Notes under the pieces: generated by a model
What the model saw: the letters and a program-made list of their open reading frames with translations, nothing else
What the model was told of the DNA's origin: nothing
Database searches by the model: none
In this document: in pieces, positions 6,740 through 11,743 of the stretch
Numbering within the stretch: the first letter of the stretch is position 1
Layout of the letters: each line of letters starts with the position of its first letter
Position numbers and translations under genes: made by a program
Assembly: GCA_947456915.1 (NCBI GenBank)
Contig: CANGUQ010000076.1
Span: 1 to 11,743 of the forward strand
Source of the DNA: Betaproteobacteria bacterium
GTDB lineage: Bacteria; Pseudomonadota; Gammaproteobacteria; Burkholderiales; CAIKXV01
Direction: 5' to 3'
DNA: 11,743 nt

Positions 6740-7123
6740 ATGGACGAGAAACGCTATCAGGACGGTCTCGCGGTACGCCGCGACGTGCTCGGTCACGACT
6801 ACGTCGATGCGCAGCTGGCCCGAGGGTCGGATGCCTTCGGCGAACCGATGCAGCAGATGGTCACCGAATTCTGCTGGGGCAGCGTCTGGACACGCCCCGA
6901 GCTGTCGCGCCGCGAGCGCAGCCTGATGAATCTGGGGCTGCTGATGGCGCTCAATCGCAGCCACGAGTTCAAGCTGCACGTGCAGGGGGCGCTGAACAAC
7001 GGGCTCACCGCGGCGGAGATCCGCGAGGCGATCCTGCACGCCTCGGTCTACTGCGGCATGCCGGCAGGCGTCGAAGCCACCCGCCTCGCGCGCGAGGTGA
7101 TCGAGGCGCAGCCGCCGGACTGA
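6740..7123 (+). CDS. Carboxymuconolactone decarboxylase family protein (PcaC-like)
   Basis: A 127-aa cytoplasmic protein that follows 4-carboxymuconolactone decarboxylase (PcaC, about 130 aa) over its whole length: MDEKRYQDGLAVRRDVLG, FCWGSVWTRPELSRRERSL (44-62), the EFKLHV segment with H80, the NNGLTAAEIREAILHASVY helix and CGMPAG (105-110). PcaC converts 4-carboxymuconolactone to 3-oxoadipate enol-lactone in protocatechuate breakdown. No other pca gene is in the window, and many close homologues beside Bug genes have unknown substrates, so I leave the symbol blank. ATG 6740 is chosen because homology starts there; it is preceded by a GAGGA at 6724-6728 that is rather distant. Probably transcribed with the Bug gene unless the hairpin at 6624-6652 stops reading. 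It is convergent with the next gene (13 bases). Confidence 0.88.
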   Translation: MDEKRYQDGLAVRRDVLGHDYVDAQLARGSDAFGEPMQQMVTEFCWGSVWTRPELSRRERSLMNLGLLMALNRSHEFKLHVQGALNNGLTAAEIREAILHASVYCGMPAGVEATRLAREVIEAQPPD

Positions 7124-7139
7124 CGCCCGCGGCGCGTCA
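7121..7139. terminator. Hairpin holding both stop codons of a convergent pair
   Basis: TGACGC (7121-7126) and GCGTCA (7134-7139) form a 6-bp stem with a 7-nt GC-rich loop. The plus stop (7121-7123) and minus stop (7137-7139) are its outer pairs, which is automatic for two TGA stops; only three further pairs are informative. Possible weak bidirectional terminator. Confidence 0.25.
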
Positions 7140-8156
7140 ATCGACCTTGATGCCTGCCTTGCGCACGACCGTGTCCCACTGCCCGATCTCCGCAGCGAGA
7201 AAGCGCCCGAACTCGGCCGGCGCGGTGGCGATCACGTCCAGTCCCTGCTGGGTGAAGCGCTCCAGATACTGCGGCATGCGGATCGACCGTGCCGTGTCGC
7301 GGTAGAGCTGGTCGACACGCGTCTTCGGCGTGGCCGCGGGTACCAACATGCCGTACCAGGTCAGGTACTCGAACCTCGGCAGCCCCGATTCGGCGAGGGT
7401 CGGAATCTCCGGGGCGAGCGGCGAGCGCTTCAGGCTGGTCACCGCGAGCGCACGCACCTTGCCACCCTTCAGGTGCGGCAGCACGCTCGCCATGTTGGTG
7501 AGCAGCACCTGCGCCTCTCCGGCGAGCAGTGCGTTGGTGGCGAGTCCGGCGCTCTTGTACGGCAGGTGCAGCAGCTCGATGCCGGCCGCCACCCGGAACA
7601 GTTCCGAGCCCAGGTGCGTGGCACTTCCCGGTCCCGCCGAGCCGTAGGCGAGCCTGCCCGGCTGAGCACGCGCGAACGCGATCAACTCCTTCACCGTCGC
7701 CGCCGATACTGCCCCGTTGACGGCGAGCACACTGGGCTGGCTCGCGAGCAGCGTCACCGGCGCGAAGTCGCGCTTCACGTCGAACGGCAGGTCCCTGTAC
7801 AGCGCCGGCGTGATGGCGATCGAGGAACTGGAGATCAGCACGGTGTGCCCGTCGGGCTGTGCCTTGGCCGCGATCGCCGTACCGATCGAACTGCCGGCGC
7901 CGGGCCGGTTGTCGACGATCGTCGTCTGCCCCCACGCCTCGCCCAGCGCCGCCGCGGTGATGCGCGCGACGATGTCGCTGCCACCGCCGGGAGCCAGTGG
8001 CACGATCACCCGTACCGGGCGCGACGGAAAGTCGGTGCGTGCAGCCTGTGCGCGGGCCGTCGACGCCACCGGCACCTGCGCCAGCGAAGCGGCAAGCGCG
8101 GCGAGCACCGCAGCCGACCCCCACCTCGTACCCGGCCGTCGAGACAGCGCGCTCAT
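7137..8156 (-). CDS. Second Bug-family periplasmic solute receptor
   Basis: A 339-aa Bug/TctC-like receptor. It has a clear export signal (MSALSRRPGTRWGSAAVLAA, cleavage near ARAQA-A at about 38) and the family blocks RVIVPLAPGGGSDIVARI (PGGGSD at 56-61), IVDNRPGAGSSIGTAIAAKA, LPFDVKRDFAPVT, LLHLPYKSAG, GKVRALAVT and RSPLAPEIPTLAESGLP. ATG 8156 is preferred over upstream starts in the same frame (back to 8270) because it begins the signal peptide and has GGGGAG about five bases upstream on the minus strand. It is clearly diverged from the Bug protein at 5410-6561 (different ligand-loop residues, opposite strand), so it is not a recent duplicate. The ligand is unknown; family members bind citrate, other di- and tricarboxylates, amino acids or aromatic acids. 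No transporter membrane genes are adjacent. Confidence 0.93.
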   Translation of the reverse strand: MSALSRRPGTRWGSAAVLAALAASLAQVPVASTARAQAARTDFPSRPVRVIVPLAPGGGSDIVARITAAALGEAWGQTTIVDNRPGAGSSIGTAIAAKAQPDGHTVLISSSSIAITPALYRDLPFDVKRDFAPVTLLASQPSVLAVNGAVSAATVKELIAFARAQPGRLAYGSAGPGSATHLGSELFRVAAGIELLHLPYKSAGLATNALLAGEAQVLLTNMASVLPHLKGGKVRALAVTSLKRSPLAPEIPTLAESGLPRFEYLTWYGMLVPAATPKTRVDQLYRDTARSIRMPQYLERFTQQGLDVIATAPAEFGRFLAAEIGQWDTVVRKAGIKVD

Positions 8157-8270
8157 GTTCTCCCCGTCGAGTTCACCCATGTCCCCCATCGGAAGATGAC
8201 GAAACCATGTCCCCGAGGTTACGAGCCGCATGTTTCGCCGGCATGACAATCCCCGCGGTAACGGACGCAC

Positions 8271-8342
8271 CGAAAAAGGGGCCAGGCCCCTTTTCTCACC
8301 ACCGAAAAAGGGGCCTGGCCCCTTTTTCGGGCCCCTTTTTCG
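8271..8342. repeat. REP-like inverted palindrome pair plus a half unit
   Basis: Unit A (8272-8295) is GAAAAAGGGGCC, a central A, then GGCCCCTTTTC. Unit B (8302-8330) has perfect 14-base arms, CCGAAAAAGGGGCC and its complement, around a central T; it is the reverse complement of unit A, with a spacer of about 7 bases. A third half unit, GGGCCCCTTTTTCG, occupies 8329-8342. Each unit can form its own hairpin, or A can pair with B as one long stem. The layout resembles bacterial REP/BIME repeats, and similar AAAAGGGGnnnnnCCCCTTTT palindromes are scattered in many proteobacterial genomes. No transposase gene is adjacent. Stem plus T-run also makes it look like a two-way terminator. Confidence 0.85.
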
Positions 8343-8369
8343 AGGGGTGCTTCGCCTGTGGCGCGCGGA

Positions 8370-8588
8370 TCAGGGTGACGCGCCCTCGAACAGTACGGGC
8401 GCCGTCGCCACCACCCTCGCGGCAGCCGCGTCGGTCACGCTGCCGAGTGCGGCTTCGATCAGCGCCGCGTCGAGGCCACCAGGTTGCGCCGTCGCGATGA
8501 CGCGCAGCAAGGGCAACTTGGCGCAGTGCCGGCCGGCAGAAACATCGGGCAGCGGCCCGCGGCCACCGCGGTCCTCGCGGGCGCGCAT
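8370..8588 (-). CDS. Doubtful small ORF, 72 aa
   Basis: Minus-strand frame from ATG 8588 to TGA 8370-8372 with about 80% G/C at third positions. Its second half looks protein-like (LLRVIATAQPGGLDAALIEA, then a short hydrophobic end), with no family I recognise. No ribosome site is obvious. In its favour, the palindrome unit at 8302-8330 would act as a stem plus T-run terminator 40 bases after its stop. Against it, it is short and lies in a divergent spacer of a GC-rich genome where chance ORFs are frequent. It could be a remnant of a longer gene. Confidence 0.25.
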   Translation of the reverse strand: MRAREDRGGRGPLPDVSAGRHCAKLPLLRVIATAQPGGLDAALIEAALGSVTDAAAARVVATAPVLFEGASP

Positions 8589-8613
8589 CGCGCAGACCCG
8601 CGCGCTTGGGTTC

Positions 8614-8619
8614 TATAAT
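8614..8619 (+). promoter_or_regulatory. Consensus -10 box (TATAAT) for the 8648 gene
   Basis: A perfect TATAAT in otherwise very GC-rich DNA, 28 bases before ATG 8648, predicting a transcript start near 8626 and a short leader. There is no good -35 at the usual spacing (8591-8596 reads CGCAGA), so an activator or a strong -10 alone may serve. Confidence 0.6.
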
Positions 8620-8647
8620 GACCAATCGGATTTTCGGAGGAATCGCG

Positions 8648-9949
8648 ATGCGTGTTCAATCGACCGTTCGCCCGCTCGGTCTCGCCTGCGCCGCTGCCCT
8701 CGGTGCGGGCAGCGTGCTGCTGTCGCCAGCGGTTCCCGCCCAGACCATACAGCAGAAGGTCACCCCGCCGATCGCCGTCTACTGGGTCAGTGCCGAAACC
8801 AACGCCGGCCTTGCCGGGATGCCGGGCGGCGGCGCGGGCGCCGGCCTGCTCGGCGGCCTGCTCGGCGGAGCGATGCCGGGTGCCTCCAGCGGGCGCACGA
8901 TGCTGCTGCAGCTTGGCTCGAGCCGCAGCGCGAGCGGCGACCCGCGCGCTGCACACGAGATCCCGACGGGCATGAACATGGGCCCGTCGCTGCCGCTGCT
9001 CACCCCGCGCACGCCGCCACGCGAACCGCGCGAGCGCAGCCCCGAAGAGCCGCCGGAGAATTTCGAGAAACCCAAGGGCCGCATGCTGATCTACTGGGGC
9101 TGCGGCGAGCAGACCCGCGCGGGACAGCCGATCATCATCGACTTCGCCAAGATCGCCGCCGGGCAGGTTCCGAAATTTCCTTCCGTGCGCGTGCAGATCG
9201 CGCGCGGCCCGTCGTTCGGCGGCAGCAGGACCTATGGCGAGTGGCCGAACGTGGAGACGAAGATGTCGGTCCCGGCCAGCGCCTCGCTGGTCGGCGAGCA
9301 TCAGGTCAAGGGCAACTACTCACCCGACATCCGGTTCAGCGTACCCGACCGCGTCGACTTCATGCCCGCGCCCGCGTTCCAGCCGGTGCGCCGCACCACC
9401 GGCGGAGGCATGTCCGTGCAGTGGGCGGCGATTCCGAACGCGACTGGTTACTTCATGTCGTCGGTGGGCAGCAACCCGCGCACGGAGGACATGGTGCTCT
9501 GGTCCTCGAGCGAGATCGCCGACATGGGCTGGGCCATGCAGACCTACATTTCGCCGCCGGAAGTGGCGCGCCTGATCAGGGAGCGGGTGATCCTGCCGCC
9601 TGCGACGACCGAGTGCACGGTACCTGCCGAAGTCATCAGGCAGAGCGAGACCCCGATGGTGATGTTCGCTGGCTACGGCGACGAACTGAACGTCGTGCAT
9701 CCGCCCCGACCCACCGACCCGAAGATCACCTGGGAACAGATCTATGCGGTGAAGGTGCGCCAGCGCACCGGTGCGATGCTGATGCTCGCCGAAGGCCAGG
9801 GTGGCGCCGCATCGGGTCGTGGCACGCCTGCTGCGGCTGACGGCAGTGCGCCTCCCGCCGGGCAGAGTACCGCGCCGGCCGCACCGACGGTGACCGACGT
9901 GATCAAGGAGGGGGTCGGCGGCGTGCTGCGCGGGTTGTTCGGGCGCTAG
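8648..9949 (+). CDS. Secreted or outer-membrane-associated protein of unknown function
   Basis: A 433-aa protein with an export signal (hydrophobic residues about 10-29, cleavage near VPA-QT at 31/32); the Cys at 14 does not fit a lipobox. In order: a glycine-zipper-like run at about 57-78 (GMPGGGAGAGLLGGLLGGAM), a Pro/Glu/Arg-rich linker at about 119-143, a likely beta-rich core at about 145-375 with two cysteines (C152, C323), a fibronectin-III-like stretch at 256-275 (SVQWAAIPNATGYFM), a low-complexity Ala/Gly/Pro tail at 385-413, and a short glycine-rich end (VGGVLRGLFGR). ATG 8648 is chosen over an upstream ATG at 8606 because GGAGG sits seven bases before it and the TATAAT box would lie inside the longer version. 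I recognise no named family. Likely monocistronic, since waaA is convergent. Confidence 0.85.
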   Translation: MRVQSTVRPLGLACAAALGAGSVLLSPAVPAQTIQQKVTPPIAVYWVSAETNAGLAGMPGGGAGAGLLGGLLGGAMPGASSGRTMLLQLGSSRSASGDPRAAHEIPTGMNMGPSLPLLTPRTPPREPRERSPEEPPENFEKPKGRMLIYWGCGEQTRAGQPIIIDFAKIAAGQVPKFPSVRVQIARGPSFGGSRTYGEWPNVETKMSVPASASLVGEHQVKGNYSPDIRFSVPDRVDFMPAPAFQPVRRTTGGGMSVQWAAIPNATGYFMSSVGSNPRTEDMVLWSSSEIADMGWAMQTYISPPEVARLIRERVILPPATTECTVPAEVIRQSETPMVMFAGYGDELNVVHPPRPTDPKITWEQIYAVKVRQRTGAMLMLAEGQGGAASGRGTPAAADGSAPPAGQSTAPAAPTVTDVIKEGVGGVLRGLFGR

Positions 9950-9960
9950 CGAACAGCCCG

Positions 9961-10005
9961 GGCGCCGCGGCGCCAGGCATGGACCTGCGGCGTGCCGCGC
10001 CGCAG
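9961..10005. terminator. Hairpins between the 8648 gene and waaA
   Basis: GGCGCC-GC-GGCGCC at 9961-9974, then CTGCGGCG (9985-9992) and CGCCGCAG (9998-10005), a perfect 8-bp stem with a 5-nt loop. They occupy the 61-base spacer of two convergent genes, where terminators are expected. No T-runs follow, so Rho-independent action is not proven. Confidence 0.45.
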
Positions 10006-10010
10006 CCCGA

Positions 10011-11357
10011 TCATCTGCCGCCGGCAGCGGCAATGGCCCCGGTTGCGCCCGCAGCTCCCAGAACGCGATCGAGCGTTCGCGCGGTTGCACCCCGGTGCGC
10101 CTGCGCGAAGCCCAGTGCCGCGCTGCTCATCGCCGCGCGCCGCTCGCGGTCGAACAGCAGCGCGCTCACCGCCGCCGCGAGATCGGCCGGATCCTCCACG
10201 CGCAACGCCGCACCGCAGGCCACCGCCTGCTCGGCTGCCTCGCGGAAGTTCCACGTGTGCGGCCCGATCAGCACTGGACGCGCAAGCGCGCACGGCTCGA
10301 TCAGGTTCTGCCCGCCGAAGGGCAGCAGACTGCCGCCGACGAATGCGAGATCGCTGCTTGCGTACCACGCGATCATCTCGCCCAGCGTATCGCCGAGCAG
10401 CACACCGATCCGCGTCGAGGCCGCAGCCTCGATGGCACCGGGGTCGCTGCGGCGCACGTAGCGCAACCCGCTACGCTCGAGCAGCGCCGCGACGTCGTCG
10501 AAGCGCTGCGGATGGCGCGGCACCAGCACGAGCAGCGCATCGGGGGCGGTGACCCGGCGCAGCGCGTCGATGATCAGCGCCTCCTCGCCGTCGCGCGTGC
10601 TGGCGGCCACCCACACGCTGCGCCCGGGCCAGCGACTGCGCCAGTCGAGCCCCTGCGCGATCTGCGCTGCGTCGGGCTCGGCGTCGAATTTCACGTTGCC
10701 GGTCACGCTGACCTTCGGCGCACCCAGCGCGTGCAGCTGTTCGGCATCGCCTTCGGTCTGCGCCAGCACGCTGGCGAAGCCGCGCAGCGCGTCTGCTGCC
10801 AGCAGCGGAAACCGGCGGTAGCGCCGCGCCGAGCGCTCGGACAGCCGTGCGTTGACCAGATGCAGCGGCACGCCTGCGGCGCGGCACTGGGCGACCAGAT
10901 TCGGCCAGATCTCGGTCTCCATCACCAGCCCGAGCGCCGGCCGATAGTGGGCGAGGAAGCGGCGCACCGCGAACGGAAAGTCGTACGGCAGATACACCGA
11001 CTCGACGCTGCCTGCGAACAGCTCGGCCGCGCGCGCGCGGCCGGTCGGGGTCATGTGCGTGAGCACGATCCGCGCGCCGGGAAAGCGCGCACGCAGCCCC
11101 TCCACCAGCGGCCGCGCCGCCTGCGTCTCGCCCACCGAGACCGCGTGCAGCCAGAACACGGGTGCCCCCGCTGTGGCGGCCGAGGCAGCCGGTGCCGATG
11201 GACTGCGGTAGATGCCGAAACGCTCGCGCAGGTGCAGTCGGTACTCGGGCTGCGCCCGCGAGCGCCACAGCAGGCGCAGCAGCACGAGCGGTCCGGCGAG
11301 CCACAGCCCGAGCGTGTACAGCCTGCGACCGATAGGCAGTGTGCGCGGTGCGCTCAT
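10011..11357 (-). CDS. waaA: Kdo transferase, 3-deoxy-D-manno-octulosonic acid transferase
   Basis: GT30 glycosyltransferase (also called KdtA) that adds Kdo from CMP-Kdo to lipid IVA on the inner face of the inner membrane, an essential step of lipid A-Kdo synthesis in most Gram-negatives. A 448-aa protein with an N-terminal membrane anchor (LYTLGLWLAGPLVLLRLL at 13-30), a short Ala-rich insert at 53-65, the acceptor-side motif WLHAVSVGETQAARPL with catalytic base E77, HMTPTGRARA, METEIWPN (146-153), TGNVKFD, ASTRDGEE, VPRHPQRF, and the CMP-Kdo-binding stretch LLGDTLGEM...AFVGGSLLPFGGQNLIEP (320-355). ATG 11357 is chosen because the family N-terminus starts there; a GGCGGGAA lies just upstream. 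The same frame stays open 81 codons further, but that part has no family similarity. It lies downstream of the heptosyltransferase gene on the same strand. Confidence 0.95.
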   Translation of the reverse strand: MSAPRTLPIGRRLYTLGLWLAGPLVLLRLLWRSRAQPEYRLHLRERFGIYRSPSAPAASAATAGAPVFWLHAVSVGETQAARPLVEGLRARFPGARIVLTHMTPTGRARAAELFAGSVESVYLPYDFPFAVRRFLAHYRPALGLVMETEIWPNLVAQCRAAGVPLHLVNARLSERSARRYRRFPLLAADALRGFASVLAQTEGDAEQLHALGAPKVSVTGNVKFDAEPDAAQIAQGLDWRSRWPGRSVWVAASTRDGEEALIIDALRRVTAPDALLVLVPRHPQRFDDVAALLERSGLRYVRRSDPGAIEAAASTRIGVLLGDTLGEMIAWYASSDLAFVGGSLLPFGGQNLIEPCALARPVLIGPHTWNFREAAEQAVACGAALRVEDPADLAAAVSALLFDRERRAAMSSAALGFAQAHRGATARTLDRVLGAAGATGAIAAAGGR

Positions 11358-11429
11358 CGTTCCCGCCTCACTACGACGCACTGCGCCCGGCGCAGCACAT
11401 CGGTACCGCGGCTCGCACCGACACCTGCG

Positions 11430-11451
11430 CGATGCAGCGCGTGCTGCATCG
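11430..11451. repeat. Perfect 9-bp inverted repeat between the heptosyltransferase gene and waaA
   Basis: CGATGCAGC (11430-11438) and GCTGCATCG (11443-11451) flank GCGT, a strong stem with a tetraloop. It lies in the 139-base spacer, 79 bases before the waaA start. No T-run is present. It could be an attenuator, an RNA processing site or an operator. Confidence 0.6.
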
Positions 11452-11496
11452 TTCGGCGCAGCGCGGTGCCACAGGCTCGTGACCGCATCGCAACGC

Positions 11497-11743
11497 TCAC
11501 GGCGCGCCAGGGACGGCGATGTCCCTGCCATTGGCCGGCGGCGACGCGCGCCGCCGCACTTGCTGTACCGTCGCGAGGACCTCGACCACCGAGGGAGCAC
11601 ACCCCGGCCCGCCGAGATTCACGCCGACGCTCGGCGGGTAGAGCCCGTTGCGCGCCGGATCGGTCGCCACGTAGATGCCGATGCAGCGTACCCCGACCGC
11701 AGAGGCCAGGTGCAGCAGGCCGGTGTCGACCCCGATCACCACG
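11497..11743 (-). CDS. waaC: Lipopolysaccharide heptosyltransferase I, C-terminal part (cut by window edge)
   Basis: The last 81 residues of a GT9-family ADP-heptose:LPS heptosyltransferase. Seen: VVIGVDTGLLHLASAVGVRCIGIY, which carries the DTG..HLA..GV motif of the ADP-heptose-binding half; TDPARNGLYP (the T-D-P-x-x-x-G element); and the C-terminal LGGPGCAPSVVEVLATVQQV. WaaC adds the first heptose to Kdo of the inner core in the cytoplasm, so its place just upstream of waaA on the same strand is sensible. WaaF or another GT9 member is possible, but the TDP...GLY pattern favours heptosyltransferase I. The 5' end lies beyond the right edge, so no start is given. Confidence 0.85.
   Translation of the reverse strand, partial: VVIGVDTGLLHLASAVGVRCIGIYVATDPARNGLYPPSVGVNLGGPGCAPSVVEVLATVQQVRRRASPPANGRDIAVPGAP

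Larger units (their letters stand above)
8157..8647. other. 491-base spacer between divergent genes
   Basis: This gap separates the start of the second Bug gene (minus) from the secreted-protein gene (plus). It contains the REP-like palindrome pair at 8271-8342, a doubtful minus-strand ORF at 8370-8588 and a TATAAT promoter at 8614-8619. In 8157-8270 I see only the ribosome site of the Bug gene and in-frame upstream ATGs with no sign of being used. Confidence 0.6.

Noticed and set aside
5346..6926. Plus-strand open frame of 526 codons
   Set aside because: Runs out of frame through the Bug receptor and into the PcaC-like gene; composition is Arg/Ala/Gly-rich and unlike a real protein.
8684..8689. 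Lipoprotein signal in the secreted protein (Cys at residue 14)
   Set aside because: The residue at -3 is Gly rather than Leu/Val/Ile, and the hydrophobic stretch continues past the Cys to a standard signal peptidase I site.
8230..9840. Plus-strand open frame of 536 codons
   Set aside because: Shadow of the secreted-protein gene in another frame; it also reads through the REP-like palindromes. It has no ribosome site and no family features.
11358..11600. N-terminal extension of waaA
   Set aside because: The frame is open, but the first 81 residues lack family similarity and overlap the heptosyltransferase 3' end; ATG 11357 begins the normal Kdo transferase N-terminus.
11354..11602. Minus-strand frame overlapping the waaA start as ATGA
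   Set aside because: The overlap suggests translational coupling, but the frame begins inside the heptosyltransferase gene in another frame and its Arg-rich peptide has no recognisable features.

Overview
The window is GC-rich (roughly 70%) proteobacterial chromosome. Coding frames show strong G/C preference at third codon positions. Two Bug-type (tripartite tricarboxylate transporter) periplasmic receptors, and LPS-core genes at the right edge, point to a Gram-negative, most likely in or near the Burkholderiales. A high-GC gammaproteobacterium is not excluded. I see no rRNA, tRNA, CRISPR array, phage gene or transposase gene.

Layout, left to right. Bases 1-114 may hold the tail of an upstream gene. 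A plus-strand pair follows: tcuB (4Fe-4S/cytochrome-type electron-transfer protein of tricarballylate oxidation, 152-1276) and gudD (D-glucarate dehydratase, about 1299-2651). The pair is closed by a perfect 20-bp palindrome. Next come an isochorismatase-fold amidohydrolase (2829-3608), a 195-aa protein of unknown function (3790-4377), and, convergent to it, a nitrilase-superfamily N-carbamoyl-amino-acid amidohydrolase-like gene (4399-5325, minus). Divergent from that are a Bug receptor (5410-6561) and a small carboxymuconolactone-decarboxylase-family gene (6740-7123). A second Bug receptor lies on the minus strand (7137-8156).

A 491-base gap (8157-8647) holds a striking inverted pair of REP-like palindromes, a doubtful minus-strand small ORF and a TATAAT promoter. 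That promoter serves a 433-aa secreted protein of unknown function (8648-9949). On the minus strand at the right edge are waaA/kdtA (Kdo transferase, 10011-11357) and the 3' end of a waaC-type heptosyltransferase I gene (11497 to the edge). These are normal core LPS genes, so the catabolic block sits next to a housekeeping locus.

How the parts may fit together (inference): the left two thirds look like an organic-acid and amide scavenging region. Bug receptors would bind carboxylates in the periplasm. TcuB and GudD would feed tri- and diacids toward central metabolism. Two unrelated C-N hydrolases, each closest by motif to N-carbamoyl-compound amidases, would release ammonia or CO2 from amides. 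No membrane transporter subunits (TctA/TctB) and no clear regulator are in the window.

The most unusual items are the REP-like palindrome pair at 8271-8342 and the 3790-4377 protein. By eye, the two ends of that protein resemble the CRISPR processing nuclease Csy4/Cas6f, although nothing else of a CRISPR system is present.
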